A DNA stretch of 64,000 nucleotides from Diprion similis (taxonomy: Eukaryota > Arthropoda > Insecta > Hymenoptera > Diprionidae): the NCBI RefSeq assembly GCF_021155765.1, contig NC_060115.1:496001-560000 (forward strand). The letters are read 5' to 3'. Positions 1-13,000 of the stretch are shown in pieces. Numbering within the stretch: position 1 is the first letter of the stretch; each line of letters opens with the position of its first letter. Under the pieces are notes generated by a model, which worked only from the letters and a program-made list of their open reading frames with translations, was not told the DNA's origin and did not search any database. The position numbers were made by a program, and so were the translations under genes.

Positions 1-753
1 GGGAGGGTGAAAATACTGGTGCGTACAGCTGGCTAATTTGCATTGAGCTTACGGGATAATGCCTAGAAAAATTTGGCTTATCTCCGAGTTTGGTATTTCC
101 CAGGTTCCGTGGGAGTGGAGTCCACACTCTCCGTCGGTTTTTTTAATTGACCTGAGCACAAAATTGAGCTCCATCCAACCGACATCCGAACGGATTTTTA
201 ATCGCGTTTTAATGGTGTAAAAGATTTCTAAAAATGTTCGGCGTCTGATCTGAATAATCAAAATCAAAATATCCGCAGGGACTGCAAGCGGACTTTGAAC
301 CCTCCATCACTTTGTGTTCTCAGGAAACTTTGATGGTTCAGAATGAGACGAGGGAATACGACGCGTCAGTTGTCGGCGGCGTTCTGAGTACGACTAGTGG
401 TACATGTCACCGTGGAAGGAAGGAGGGCAGGAATTGCGGTTGGAATTCTGAAGCATTTGCACGTACGATGACTGGCAGGTTTATTGGTAGGTAGAAGAAT
501 GTCGTACATGTTGTACGACTGTTGTACAGCTGGGGGACGCGTACATGGTTAGAGTCGGAGGCGAGGAGCTCGACGAATAGTTAAGCGCACGCGTAATTGC
601 GCATTGAATTCCGGGTGTCATCGTCGTCGTCGTCGTCGTCCTCGTCGTACTCTGGCAAGCACAAACTAAAATTGTGATTTCGTCTTCGGTCTCAAAGGCG
701 CACGTAGTACACAGCCTAGCATCTCGGTCAGGTCCGGAATGATTTAAAGCTAC
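1..753. other. non-coding flank, no gene seen
   Basis: No open frame here resembles a known protein. The segment is CpG-rich and carries a TCG trinucleotide run near its right end. It could be intergenic DNA or the 5' flank/UTR of the candidate exon that begins at 754. Confidence 0.5.
619..649. repeat. (TCG)n microsatellite
   Basis: A TCG/CGT trinucleotide run with one interruption (a CTCG step) lies about 100 bp upstream of the candidate start codon at 754. Confidence 0.9.
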
Positions 754-905
754 ATGGCCGACGTCGACGCCCCGGGACGAACTCGCGACGAGGACGAGGA
801 AGAGGACGAGGATGGACCCGGGGAGGAGCGGGCGAGTCTAGCGCAGCCCTCGGGCAGCACCCCGATCTACAAACATCCCGTAAATCTCGCAAGGAGTTTC
901 TTCGG
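754..905 (+). CDS. candidate first coding exon, unknown protein
   Basis: Seen: an ATG at 754 has an in-frame TAA only three codons upstream. It opens about 50 codons, starting MADVDAPGRTRDEDEEED, then GSTPIYKHPVNLARSFFG. The frame runs into a good splice donor (GG followed by GTACGTG at 906). The N-terminal part is strongly acidic (residues 10-25 are mostly Asp/Glu) and the codons are GC3-rich, as in insect genes with GC-rich first exons. The intron would interrupt a codon after two bases. Unspliced, the frame continues to 1068, but the sequence past the donor looks non-coding. I do not recognise the protein and found no partner exon that can be joined with confidence. An open frame of this size can occur by chance in GC-rich DNA, and the minus strand is also open here. 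Confidence 0.3.
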
Positions 906-1987
906 GTACGTGCCCACAGCGCGACATAATTATCCTGCACCCCTTGGCCCAGCCGTCTCTCATCTTCTCGTCCTCGCCTCGTTTCTCCTTCGGTGTACGG
1001 GAACCGACGCAGACTCACGACCCTTTCCGGGGCCGAACTCGCAATATATCCCACCGCTGTCACCATAATCATGTTTGCTCGCATCACAGCCCGCCGCGTA
1101 TTCCCGTGCTCTCCCTGCCTTGTGATTCGAGCGAGGTCGGATACGTTCGCTGCGGAAATATGAGAAACGCCCGTTAGTTTTCAATCGCTATTAGTTGGGC
1201 TTCCAGTATCTGGAGTCCAGAGAACCGCGGGGACAATTTTGGCGACTTTTGACTTTGGCGCGCTTCTTTTCGTTTTACCTCTTGCTGATCGGTTTGTAAC
1301 GTTGCGGCGTGTCGTTAGTCCCTTCGCCCTTTTCGGACCGGAACCTTCGACAATGTCTGTCGCACGCGGTTGGTTCGCGAATATGACTCTAATACCGCAG
1401 CTTTAACCCAAGTCCTGTCTGAGCCAATGGATTAAATCACGTGTAACTCTGCTCGAGTCATTTTTTGCTCCATTCTGAACGACTGGATTCCTTAGTATCA
1501 TGAAAAACCGTCGCGCTAATATCCATATAGCTATGAGATCGTGATTTTCAACTCTTCACTTTGAAGGGTTCAGCCTAGCGAGAAATGGAACGATGCCGTG
1601 AACTGTGGCGTGTCAACCAGGTGATTTATCGGTTAAGTTAAAAGTGGAGTACCAGCATCGCTGCTGCACGGTTATAATGTTCGTGTACTTTTATAATCAT
1701 TTAAATATCAGTTCTTTACTTTTTCATTGTAGCAAAATTTACTTTCGTCAGGCACGCAAATTTCATTAACTCCGTAAATGTAATACTAATTTTTCATAAG
1801 AAATTTATCTTCGAGTCTAATTTGTCGATCACGTACCGTTAATACAGTAGTAAATGGTATACTTAATGTAATTCATTCAATAGCACTAATAGTTAACACA
1901 GCCCGGTAACGTGCTGCCAAGAAGAATTGCTTAATCTTTTATTAAGGTCTCATCGTCAGACACGGTTCGAATATTTTAACGAACGGC

Positions 1988-2038
1988 ATAAATATATACA
2001 TATATACATATATACATATATATATACCTATATACACA
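1988..2038. repeat. (ATACAT)n / (AT)n microsatellite
   Basis: Imperfect tandem TATACATA units grade into a short AT run. Confidence 0.85.
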
Positions 2039-2280
2039 TAGGAGGAGATCCTCTTAAGCGATAGAAAGTGCACTTTGATTTGATTTATTCCCGACACATA
2101 CTGGCTTCACGGTTCGCCCAAACAATTAGAAATGGCTTTTTACCACGGGCAAAAAGGCTCTATTATCATTACACAACCTCAAACCATACGGTCATCGTCT
2201 CGCGCTTCCCACACACAAACTATATATCACTCACGATTAACCGACGGACACTCACAGCATAAGTGAGAATAAATTAATAA

Positions 2281-2304
2281 CCCCCCCCCCCCCCCCCCCC
2301 CCCC
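2281..2304. repeat. poly(C) homopolymer of 24
   Basis: An uninterrupted run of 24 C lies on the plus strand, giving 24 G on the minus strand. The length should be treated as approximate because long homopolymers are prone to sequencing error. Confidence 0.9.
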
Positions 2305-3850
2305 AATCACATCTGCACCGCAACAAATTATCCGCGGTGTGACGAATCGGCTCACTTTTTACAATATACGTTGCGTATGTACGTATATAATGCGAGGTAT
2401 AAGCGAGAAGTAATTTATCACATCCGCGAGGCAAATCCTACCATCCGATATATGTATATATAAATACGTTATCCATATTGGCAGTTGGAAACCCCCTCAG
2501 TCGAGTAAACCCAGAGGGATGAGGAACGCGCGAGTGCAGCTCGAAGTCTGTATGCGAGATGTTAATTAAATTGACATCAATTCCCCGGCAACGGGTCGGG
2601 GTAATTGATCCTGATTAATCTGCATACGTAGAGGTATACGAACGAGTGCAGCAGCTCGCGAAAGTCCATACCCACCGTGAGAAGTTCCGCCGGTTAAAGT
2701 TTGCCTTTGACGGTTTGTGTGAAGGCAGCTAGTTGGGTTGATTTAGCAGCTCCCTTCCTACCTCTTTGAAATTGGCGGTGCGCGAGTCGTCCGTGTGCAT
2801 CGGTATACAACGGTGTATAAAAGTTGCCCAAAGAGCCGCAGGGATTAGAGAGATCCGGCGAATTTGAAATATGTTTCAGCGCAAAGAAGAAGTTGAGCAT
2901 CACAAGCTTGCGGCAGGGGAGAAGGTTGCTAAACGGCTGCAGTTGCCGCAGTAGTTTCGCGGTGTCGCGGCTGGTCCTCTTCCCTCGAGGTGAAGGATCG
3001 ATGTTTTAGCATTCCGGTGCACGGAGTGCGACTTTTGACGACGAACTTTTACCTCCTGGAGAAACAGCCTGGTCTTCATCCCTTCTCTCCGCCTTTGCAT
3101 AATCCATGGAGGGTGTAAGAGCTGCAGTTTAGCGCACCATGGAAGCCGGGCGAAACGGCGTGGATGCAGTGATGCAGTCGCAACGTTGCGGAGGAGTTGT
3201 AAGAATTCTTGATGAAAAGAACCAGGAGGTGTGACCTGGGCGACACGTGCAAACAACAGTCAGGGGTCCCCGTCCCCGAGTACTTCCCGAGTTCAGCATC
3301 TCTCCTCTCTCCCCCTCTCTCTCTCCTTCTCTACAGTTCCAGGCTACCACTCTACCATTCTACCACTTGGACTGATCCATTCCGGAGGTTGTAAACCCGC
3401 AGACCAGCAGAGGATGCCCCTCGAAGTAGAAATTACCCCGTGAAACTGAAGACTCCTTTATTATTGTTTACGCTGATGAACGTTCTTGAGTGCACGGAGT
3501 AACTTCTACCAGGAAACGCGTCCGTCCGCTAGCGTGGCGAAGACCTCCAGTTACTATCCACGACGTTGTCTAGGCTGCATCAGACTCCTTTCGTACAACC
3601 GACAAGAGCGACGACAAAGCGCGAGAAGAGGCACAAACACGAGCGGGACCTCCATCCACGCTCATTTATGAATTCTCCTTTGTTTAGCGTTACTCCGGGC
3701 GCGAATCAGCGACCTGGCAACAACGAATCAAGGAATTTGTTCCAGCTGCCAGTACCCTGTTCCACGACGGGGTTCAAGAGCGATGGGATTCACGCCGAGA
3801 TTGAAGAGCCCGCTACACAATGACAATTCGAAATTGAATTCGATCCTTGA

Positions 3851-3851
<1 letters not shown>

Positions 3852-3882
<31 letters not shown>
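3852..3882. repeat. (CT)n microsatellite
   Basis: A CT dinucleotide run of about 15 units is followed by a further pyrimidine-rich stretch to about 3905. Confidence 0.95.
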
Positions 3883-3889
<7 letters not shown>

Positions 3890-5403
3890 CCTCTTCATCT
3901 TTCTCCCCGCTTCGTGTACCGTCTGTACACTAGATTGCTGCAGACATCATCCTATTAACAACAGTATATCTCTGCAGGTTACACCGAGTACACGTACGTG
4001 TAACAGTTATTTCGGATAGTCACCGGATAAGAGACACTGTTCTTCTCACAGTTCGAACTTATAATGAGCTCTACTTGTTGTACATAAACGGGAATTGCGT
4101 TTTATTACGAGTAAAAGAACTCTCGAGAAACTCAAACTGAATGTAGGAGCTAGTCTTTAGCGAAATCTGACAGTCTACAGGTATATTATGCCTTAAATTC
4201 TTTGACCAATCGAACAAGTTGTACAGTATACCTTGTACCATATTACTGCAGATGGTGAGAATCGGCTGAGGTAGTAAAACCAACCTCTTCAATCATCGTA
4301 AAATCTGCAAGGACCATAAATTTTCTTATTGCCGAGAGAGACAACGGAGAGCGACCTTGACTCGCCCCCTGATCCCCACATCACGAGCACAGAACTTTCA
4401 CGGTCTTCGGGGATGAATCTACGGTGTTTTAAAAATTGTCGCACGATCGACGCTACGATGCCTCGTCTGCGGATGACTGCCTCAATGCTAATTGCGCGGC
4501 AAAATATCGCGAAAAAGTTTAAGAGAAATGTAAGCCGGCGGTTTGAAAGAGAATAATGAAAATGTGCCAGGGAAGAAGAGATCGTATAATTGCGCCTGTG
4601 CATCAACACACACTGAAGCGAGTATATTTTTCTCTCCTTTTGTTACGCATAACGTACCTTCTGTGTATGTTCCTGTGGTATATTTATCACACAATGCGAA
4701 GAGATGAGACCAGATGTCCTCAAACGCAAGGTAAGACTTCCTAGAAAGGGATTAAAAAAGTCCAAACAATCCATTTAGGTACGATTCGCGAAGTCCCGGT
4801 CCCCGTTGACCTCTACCCCCTTCATCCCCTCGCTGTCTTCTTTTCTCCCGTCATCGAGAGCCCTCCGAGCGTAGAAACTCAACAATTTCCCCCTCGACAG
4901 GCAATCCACTTACTTCTCTTATTGCAACTCGAAAGGTTTCTCCTTCGCTCAAAGCCTCTCACCTTATATACCGTCGGCGATTTAACCCCTTCTTTTTCTT
5001 CTTCTCGTTTTTCTTCTCCTTCTCCGCCGTATAGATTTAAATAAAACTTTTTCACCGTCACGCCACGCCGGGTTTCCTCTCGCCTCGGGTCATGAAATGT
5101 CATCTCGATGTCTTTGTTTCGCACCTCTTGACGCTTCGGGTTACTCGTATAAGTTTGATCCTCGGTATATTCTTTCCGCAACAGAAACACTGGAAATATT
5201 ACCTGCAACCATCGATTTTATGGCGAGTGGAGCCGCGTTTGACTTTCATTCGGCAGCCTTTCACTCGCATATCGTATAAACGACGAAGCTTGTAAGCTTT
5301 CGAATTTCAGTCGAAATAGTAGGATGCGATTTTCAAACGTCTAAAAATCGCGCCGGCTTGCGTCATATTCCAGTCAGCCGCGTTGCGAGTTCCACATATG
5401 AAT

Positions 5404-5421
5404 GAACGAACGAACGAACGA
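5404..5421. repeat. (GAAC)n microsatellite
   Basis: Four to five GAAC units are followed by related AATGAATGAAC units. This is the reverse complement of the GTTC-type run at 39991. Confidence 0.85.
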
Positions 5422-7100
5422 ATTAATGAATGAACGAGAGACTCGTTACAGCGATGATCCGGGCCTTTCACCAGAGTCAGCAATTCGCACATGTTGAATA
5501 ATCATCGAGATAGCTCGACGTCGGTGGACGACCCAGCGTAAGGCCGAACAATTACGTGCACCGCCGGACTAGAAGTATTTAACCGTGCCAATGGATCGGC
5601 GGGTTGATAATTAGTAATTATAAACTAGTAGCGTAATTACACCTGCGTGCTGGATACTGCCCGGCAGGGAAACCGTGCAATTAATCGCCAATGTTTCGTG
5701 GCGCTGCCTCCACACGCCTGGATCATGTAAGCACGCATGTACAGGGCGAGCCTGTCGGGGCTGGAAGCATCCGAGCAGAGGCAACGCGATCTTGTAAACA
5801 CCCGTGAAAGGTGATCGTTCGCGAAATTGGCATTCAGCCGGATGCGTGAGCGAAACCGTGCAGTTCTGACTTTGTAACGCAGCGTTAGTCGCGGGCGTGA
5901 GGAGAGATTAATTCCGCGCGTCGGACACCCCGTAGATGAATCTGCGATCCCGATCGTTCAGTGCGAATCGAATCGAGACTCGTACCGTGAATATCGAAAG
6001 CCGATTAGAAAATCCTGTCAAAGGTCTCTTTTCCGTCGCGTTTGTCTCACCTAAATTGAATATCTCACCGCGTGACGTTGACGCAAGTTTTGTGTTGAAC
6101 CGCGATACGGTGAAGGGAAAAAATCGTTTCGAAAGTTGGCAGACTACGTGTCTTATTAGCCCGTCTAGGTACTCGGAGATCTTTCAAACAGTATGTATAA
6201 CCGACAAATCGTTGCGGCTACACGCACAGCCGCTTCGCCGCAACGCCAATCAACAGCTGCTTCGAAGTAAATTGAATAAACGTTGAATGTCTGCGTCGTC
6301 GGATGGCCGATCGCGAGTGGTAATTATGCAAATGATAATTGGTGAAGAACTCAGAAGGGAGAATTCCATAAACAATTTACGAAAAAATTGGTTGTGTCGA
6401 TTTTATTTCTTCTTTCCTATTCACCATCGCAACAAGAACGACAGAAAGAACAACAACACCAATAATAGTAATGATTTGTAAAATGAGATTCGCGTTAGTC
6501 AACGGTTGATTGGCGAAATTAATATCGTGATTGGAATCGGAGCAAAGAGTAACGAATTGATCTGCACTCCTGATTTCGTCCCGTGCAAATATTAATCATG
6601 GACGACTAATTATAACGGTGACAGTTATCGCGTTGCGTTGACTAGTTTCAAGCTTTGATTAAGGCTTCGTGTAATTATGATAGATACTTGCTTTGTGAAC
6701 CGTGGCAGGGTGATTTTTTCTCCACTTCTCTATTCGATTTACACGTGTTTGCGGCCATGGTGAAAACCGTAAGCTCAAACTGTTGATTGAACTCTTTATT
6801 TCCCCTCGTGAAATTCACGCCAGACCAAGTGCATTAATTGACCGTCTTGAGCGTAAGGAATCTTTTACGGAGTCTAAAACGCAGCTTCGCCCAATTAGCT
6901 TCGGAGGGTCTTCGCACAAAGGTTCTCCGATCCTGCGCAGTCTTGAAGTTCGAGAATATTGTCGGTGCCTGTATCTGGAACTTACTCACTTAGAGCAGAA
7001 CTTCGCCGAACTGTTGGACACGGCTGAAGTGACGCGTCCTTGACTCGTGCTTAGAATTATTTATGAGAACTAGCACGGTGACTTGGATAAAAATAACCTA

Positions 7101-7178
7101 TGCGTCGATTAATTGAGTCAGAAAAATTAATTGAACGTGGCTTGATTGAATCGGTAAAAATTAATCGATTAATTGAAC

Positions 7179-7210
<32 letters not shown>
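7101..7210. repeat. degenerate ATTAATTGA repeat plus poly(T) of 30
   Basis: ATTAATTGA or TTGATTGAA cores recur about four times between 7105 and 7178. They are followed by an uninterrupted run of 30 T (7181-7210). The poly(T) could be the reverse-complement tail of an old retroposed element on the minus strand, but no element body or target-site duplication is recognisable. Confidence 0.7.
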
Positions 7211-7211
<1 letters not shown>

Positions 7212-7834
7212 AAATGGTGTATTTGAAACCAAAATTCCGTAAATTTAAGTTTGTATGTAGTCTTAATAGCAAAAACTTTTTTTTGTAATTCTCAGTTTCA
7301 TTTAAGATATTTTTTAATTTCGGGTTGAAACATTCATTCATCATTCACTAATTATAAGAAATAGGTACTTCGTTAGTAAGACAATGATAATATTGATAGA
7401 AAATGACACTGTATTGCGTCGTTCATAGGAGTAAAAACGAAAAACCGATCATGAGGAAAAATAATCGATTCAAGTCAATCTTAATGCGAACAACAATTCC
7501 AAGTAGTTATATCGCGCGTTTGCCTGCAGCAGTTTCAGTGCAGCGGGTATAGCGACGTGACGTTGAGAAATTGGAATCATATTTTCCTATGATAATTCAA
7601 ATCGAGTTGTATACTCCAGTTCGCTTAGCCGTGACTGGTTAACCAGCGGCTGTAGCTTGAGTGTGAAATTCAAGGGAGTACCGAGCGTGACGGTGAGTTA
7701 TGAAAATTATCATTAATGCCGTCTCTGCTCGCGGGCCGCAGGCCTCGACAAAATTTCTAACGGCCCAAAGAGCGTAATTAATATCCTCGGCGCGTGTGGA
7801 ATCGTGGGAGATAAGCATCGGCAACCTATTGCAG

Positions 7835-7936
7835 GATTCCTTGAAGACTTTGAGACAAATGCAAAAAGCTCCGCAGGCTTCATCGCCGCGCGAAACTTTT
7901 AATATGTTGGGCAAATTTCCGAGCACAGAGAGGCAA
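7835..7936 (+). CDS. weak candidate internal exon, 34 codons
   Basis: Seen: TTGCAG at 7829-7834 is followed by 34 open codons (beginning DSLKTLRQMQKAPQASSPRE and ending FPSTERQ), then a GTAAGC donor. The same frame is open upstream to an in-frame TAA near 7778, and the opposite strand is open as well. The upstream pyrimidine tract is poor. I do not recognise the peptide; it may be chance. Confidence 0.13.
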
Positions 7937-9735
7937 GTAAGCGGCAAAAGAAAGATAAAGAAAACTTGATCTCAAACCGATCTGCCCGCGTGATTTATGC
8001 GAAGCTAAGCGTTATAAAATCCCTCCTATAATAACAACGGAGGTTTAATCCCCCGAGTTTATACGACCGTAGGTATAGCTGTCGTGGAGAAAGTTTTTCT
8101 TCCCGTAAAACTCGCCAAGTCGTACGATTAAATTCTGACGAAATTTTCAACCGCCGACCGATATCCACCTTGCTCTTTCTTACCAACTACTTTCTTGCTT
8201 GTCTAGGCCGAGGAGTCGTCCATTGTCACTGAACAATAACTGGATTCTCTCCCTACCTCGTCTCGGTGTGGTTTGAGCCCTTCGAAGAGCCGCGAGTCTT
8301 TTCTCACTGATTAGACGTCGGTTCATTACTTTCGCGTAATTGAACTTATCGTTAAGTCTGTTCAAACTTTGAATCTTTACGATCCATAAGTGAGTCGGGT
8401 TATAAATCCTCCTCTGAACGCTGGGTGTGTCGTTACTCGTTAAGGATGGGCCGAATCGCTTCGAACAATCATAAAGTACGTTGGTAAAAAATAATTGCCC
8501 GACGCTGTTGATCCTGAGGCAGAAAGTCCAAATCATCGAGCGTCCAACACTCTATCAATTCAAACCTCAAATCGTCAGCAGTCGCGAGAAGAAAGAGCCC
8601 CGATCCCTCGAAACCGCGTATCGAATGAACTTGGCGGCCAAGGGATGAATCGGGCAGACGGCTAAGGGCTTGTTTTGACAAAGGGGTGTCTGCGCTGTTT
8701 TACACACGTAAGGACAGCCACAGGCGACTGAATTAGGTACGATGTAATTATAATGAAAAATATTTCTCCACCGTCGTCGGACGAAGGGCACGGCTGCTAT
8801 CAGGGATTGGCAAATATTTGCGAACAGGCGCGACCGCACCCTTCTCTGTGCGTCGGTTTAACGGAATATTGTAACCACGATGACGATGCCGCTGCCTCAC
8901 CCCGCGCCTGGCTAATTGCAGCTTTATTATATACGCCGAAGTTTGAAGCAGCTTTCGCAGTGCAAACTCGCGTTGTGTAAATTCCGCTGTTATTTCTGTA
9001 TGTCTACTCCGGCCGCGACCCTTCACTCTTCGTTGGCTAAACGACAATTCAGTCGAGACGGACGGGTGTTCGTTTCGAGATGCTTCAGGCTTTCGAAGCC
9101 CATTTTCACTTCCATTATTTTCCATCGCTTCGCGCCCTTTCTCGTGGATCGCGTAACCGCGTCAAAGACTGAGATTTGGCAAATCTTGCACACGCGGTGA
9201 AAGCCTGAGTTATGTAAGCGCGTGCTTACGATCGCCGCGCCCCCGAATTTGGCGAAAGCTCGGCCGTCTTATCTCGCGGCAGGCCGAGGCTCCATTATAC
9301 TCGAACCCTCGAAAATATATGGGGCTAAACTGTGAGCACAATGGTCTCAAATCACGTGTCAGACTCGCCTTTGTCGTCGCTCGGCTCTCGTTACCTCCGT
9401 TAATCGCGCCATTACCGGTTCGTTATGCAGTTTGTAAACGACGAAACACAACAAACACGCCCCGCTTTCTCAACCTCCGGTTTATAATTATTATCACAGA
9501 ATATTATTAACACAGAGGCATCCCCTTATCTGCATTTCCGAATAAGTGATTATATTTCTTTCCTAATTTTTATCCTTTACACGGTTTTCATTCTCCATAC
9601 TCGGCTCGATATTACTCGACGGCAAAATTCACTGGAATTTTAATTTACGCTGCTACAGCGTTTGCAAAGAAAAAAAAATGACAATGGTGAAATGAAAATA
9701 GCGATTGCAATGATAATAATTTGGCGTCAGGAAAT

Positions 9736-9771
9736 GGGGGAGGGAGGGAGGAAGGAAGGAAGGAAGGAAGA
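9736..9771. repeat. (GGGA)n/(GGAA)n microsatellite
   Basis: GGGA units change to GGAA units within a purine-only tract. Confidence 0.9.
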
Positions 9772-9902
9772 ATTGTGCATCGGAAATCTCCCCCTTCGTT
9801 AAAACACACAAGGGACACTGCGATGGGTGGCCAGAATCCCTGAATATAATAATAAGGGGGTGCGGCACGGCGGCGGGACGCGATTTTTAGAAGAGTTTCG
9901 GG

Positions 9903-10006
9903 AAGAGAGAGACCAGAGTGAGAGTCAGAGTTCGTGTGTGTGCGTGTGTGTGTGTGTGTGTGACAGAGAGAGGCAGAGAGAGAGAGAGAGAAAGAGACAA
10001 GGAGAG
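9903..10006. repeat. compound (GA)n-(GT)n-(GA)n microsatellite
   Basis: A GA-rich stretch is followed by a GT run (9932-9961, one GC interruption) and then GA/GAGACA units to about 10006. Confidence 0.9.
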
Positions 10007-13000
10007 ACTTAATTTATGAAGGTCACAGCAGGTGCCGGTGACGTCTATTAATTACGCTCGGACACGGGAACGTGCAGAAGCCATCCTTGCCCCGACCATT
10101 TCCAGTTCGCGAAACGGGTGAATTCGCGGACTTGGAAGCGCCGCGATTCTCCCCTGCAGGCCAGGCGTCTCGAGCGTTTCGTCGTGTAGTTTTCGTATAC
10201 CGAGCAAAGATCTGCGCCGCTGTGAATTTCCGCCTCTTGCCTCGAGGAGTCGGCACGTACCGGGAACCCTGCAGCTTTTTAATTGCCATCCTTGCAATTA
10301 GACTTCCGCACCTAGATTCGCGAACCCCCTGAGGCGACGAACCTCCGGACAAATCCTACGTGTTTCGCGGTTCGAGGAGCCGGCCGACTTTTTCACTAAT
10401 GGGGGAAATTTTTTACACATTTAGTTTGTTCTTGCTGATGCACCGTCTCGAAATATTTATTCAAATTACTTTTTCTTCATTTTGTCGCGAGTTGCTCAAC
10501 CTGTGATGTTCGTAAATTACGACGATTTCCGTAAAGATGCAGCCAAAAACGTATCTCAATTATAAATAAGAGCTAAGATATCAATTCGTCGTTTTGAATC
10601 GGTTTCACTTGGTCTTGTGGATTCGATTCCGCAACGCAAAAACTCACTGAAACGAAAATTGTTCGAATTTCATGTCAGCGGAAGTTTGAAAATTTGAATA
10701 TTCCATGATACTAGTCTGATGAGAAAACTCATCCCATTTGTAGTTATGAAATCAATGAGGAGTGTCGATTCTTGCCTCGCTAACCCCTTGACCCGATTTT
10801 ATTAATAATTTTCCGAACCATAATACGTAATTTTTTATTTCGAAAAGAGAAAGTATGCGTGAAGACTTTTTGCTACGAATGAAATCGAAAATGTTGTCAC
10901 AGTAATTTTGGAAATATATCTACCTTAGCCTCCATTTTCGATGCTTTTTTTATTACTCTCCGGTTTCGTCGTCCCGGCTTATCGTCAAGAGACGGAATTG
11001 CCGGGTCCTAAGGAAACCAGAAAGCCAATCTTGTTTTTCAACCAGCAGGCAATACCAAGTCCGTGGACTGTGCAATTGCAGAGTTATTTGGTGCGAGAGG
11101 CGATGTTATAATAGCCAGTGTTTGCATTATAAACGCGGAAAGTTACAAAACCCCGGTGTATAAAATCTGTTTAAAGTACAGAAACTTGAGTTAAGGGTGA
11201 ATTCTTGGAAAGGTGAAAGCGGGACTCGAAAATGGGGTGAGCTGGCGCATTCAAGAGTTGAGGGACACTGGTAATTACCTACTAATTCGTAGCTTAGTGC
11301 GAACAAGGTTAAATCCCCGCTTGGAATATTAATCTTTGAACGAATTGAAATAAGCACTCACCTCTCGCCTCTCTCTACCTACTTACATTTATCGTGGAAA
11401 TTAAGCGGCGAAGTGATCCGAGATACTTAGGAAACGGTCGGACATTTTATCGAAACATCCGTACACTTCTCATCGTAGCTGTTGAACAGGATGACCGGAA
11501 ATTGGACGATTGATGGCTGCGTTTCAATTTGTCCACGTTTTAAAGCGATTTTCGTTTTTTTTTTCGTTTTTTTCACAACTATATAACTTCTCTCGATCGC
11601 TGTCACCAAACTACAATATGGTAAACAAGGTCGCGTAGCTTGTTCGCAACGAGGCTCCTCCAGACGAATAATTTAATCGCACCGTACTAATGGGTTTGAA
11701 ATTGGTTGAACAATTAAGAAAAGCATCATTTCTACACAGCTCGGCGTTCTTGAATGGTTTGAAATTTATCCCAACTAGGTCGAAACACGCGTAAAGTAGT
11801 TGAAGGCGAATAATCAGGATCATAGGTGAATCGTTACGTCGATCTCCTGGTTTGCTTCTTTTGCTTAATTGATTTTTCTTAATAACGTTACGGGGCGAAT
11901 CAGGCCGACGGCTTAATTGCAAAATCCGCAGCGGCCGACGTTTGGACGAGGTAAAGATTAATCATATCGGACTGCTTATGATCCTCTTGCGATTTACATT
12001 TCCGGCTATCGCAGCCCTTCCGAGGTGCCTGCAGCCGGCCGGCCGATCGTATATTTATTTATGGACAATAAAACCGGGCACATTATGTACCTACTAGGCT
12101 ACTCGCCGTAGGTATAACAAGTCGCTGCACCACCGCTCTCCTCGTTAAACGCTGTGATGCATGAAAACTCCGAGTTTAATCTTTCCTAGATCCATTAGCC
12201 TAATGAGCGTGTTTAACCACGTCATCCACGCGTCCGAATGGTTCAACGCGCCCGCCACTTGGGTATGTCCTCGACTACGCAAAGGACTTTCCCCTGGTAC
12301 CAAGGTTTCATTCTACTCACTCCCAAATGGAAGTCAAAACGTCCAAAGTTGCACGAAAAGAACACGCCCAACGATTAGGTACCGTATACCCGTGATTGAT
12401 CTCTTCTCTCCTTCAATGCTGCAACTTGCCGCATGGCAGGAACTACCGCAGTGATACAAAAAAAAATCGAATGCTTCGAGAGAAGCCTCAATCGAGGTTT
12501 CCCGAAAACTTTTCAGGGACCATTGACTGGGGTGCATCCCGGTGACGGGTGCGAGGAGATTAGGAAGACCGAGTTGACTCCGGGGTCCGGGCTTTGTTCA
12601 CGCCGGCGTTGCACGAAGGTGTTACTTTCGTTCCCGGATGATAGCGCACGGCTCCTTCCCCCCCGCGGCTTTGTTCGGGTCCGTCCTCCTCGTAGGATAC
12701 CGACGTCACCGCGCTGCGGTGGGTGGCTTAATTAAATCGAGGGACGTGACAAGGGGGCTACGCCGCGTTTGTCTCGCTCCGGCAACAATAAGGTTGTATC
12801 AGTTTACCCTCCGACGCTGCAACATCGATGCGACGCCAACAGCAGCAGCGCCGAAGATACATCATCTTCTGGAACAATGAAGCGCCGGGGAGATACACAC
12901 GCTCCATTCGGTCCTCGTTTAAATTGAACGGCACTGCGAATCGATAGGTACTCGGATCTACTCTACAACAAAATGCGATACCGGCAACGGCTTGCATCTG

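Larger units (their letters stand above)
906..7650. other. gene-poor stretch (intron or intergenic)
   Basis: No protein family is recognisable on either strand. Apart from simple repeats there are AT-rich patches with clustered TAATTA/ATTA cores, such as 2560-2630 and 5600-5690, set in CpG-rich DNA. Such a pattern is compatible with homeodomain-type regulatory DNA but does not prove it. The longest frames here (about 119 codons at most) show no domain and mostly overlap frames on the other strand. Confidence 0.5.

Noticed and set aside
7181-7210. Poly(T) run as the tail of a retrotransposon or processed pseudogene on the minus strand
   Set aside because: No reverse-transcriptase, SINE-like body or target-site duplication was recognised next to it.
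10580-10640. GGATTCGATTCCG resembling a tRNA T-arm
   Set aside because: No matching acceptor stem, D-arm or anticodon arm could be laid out around it.
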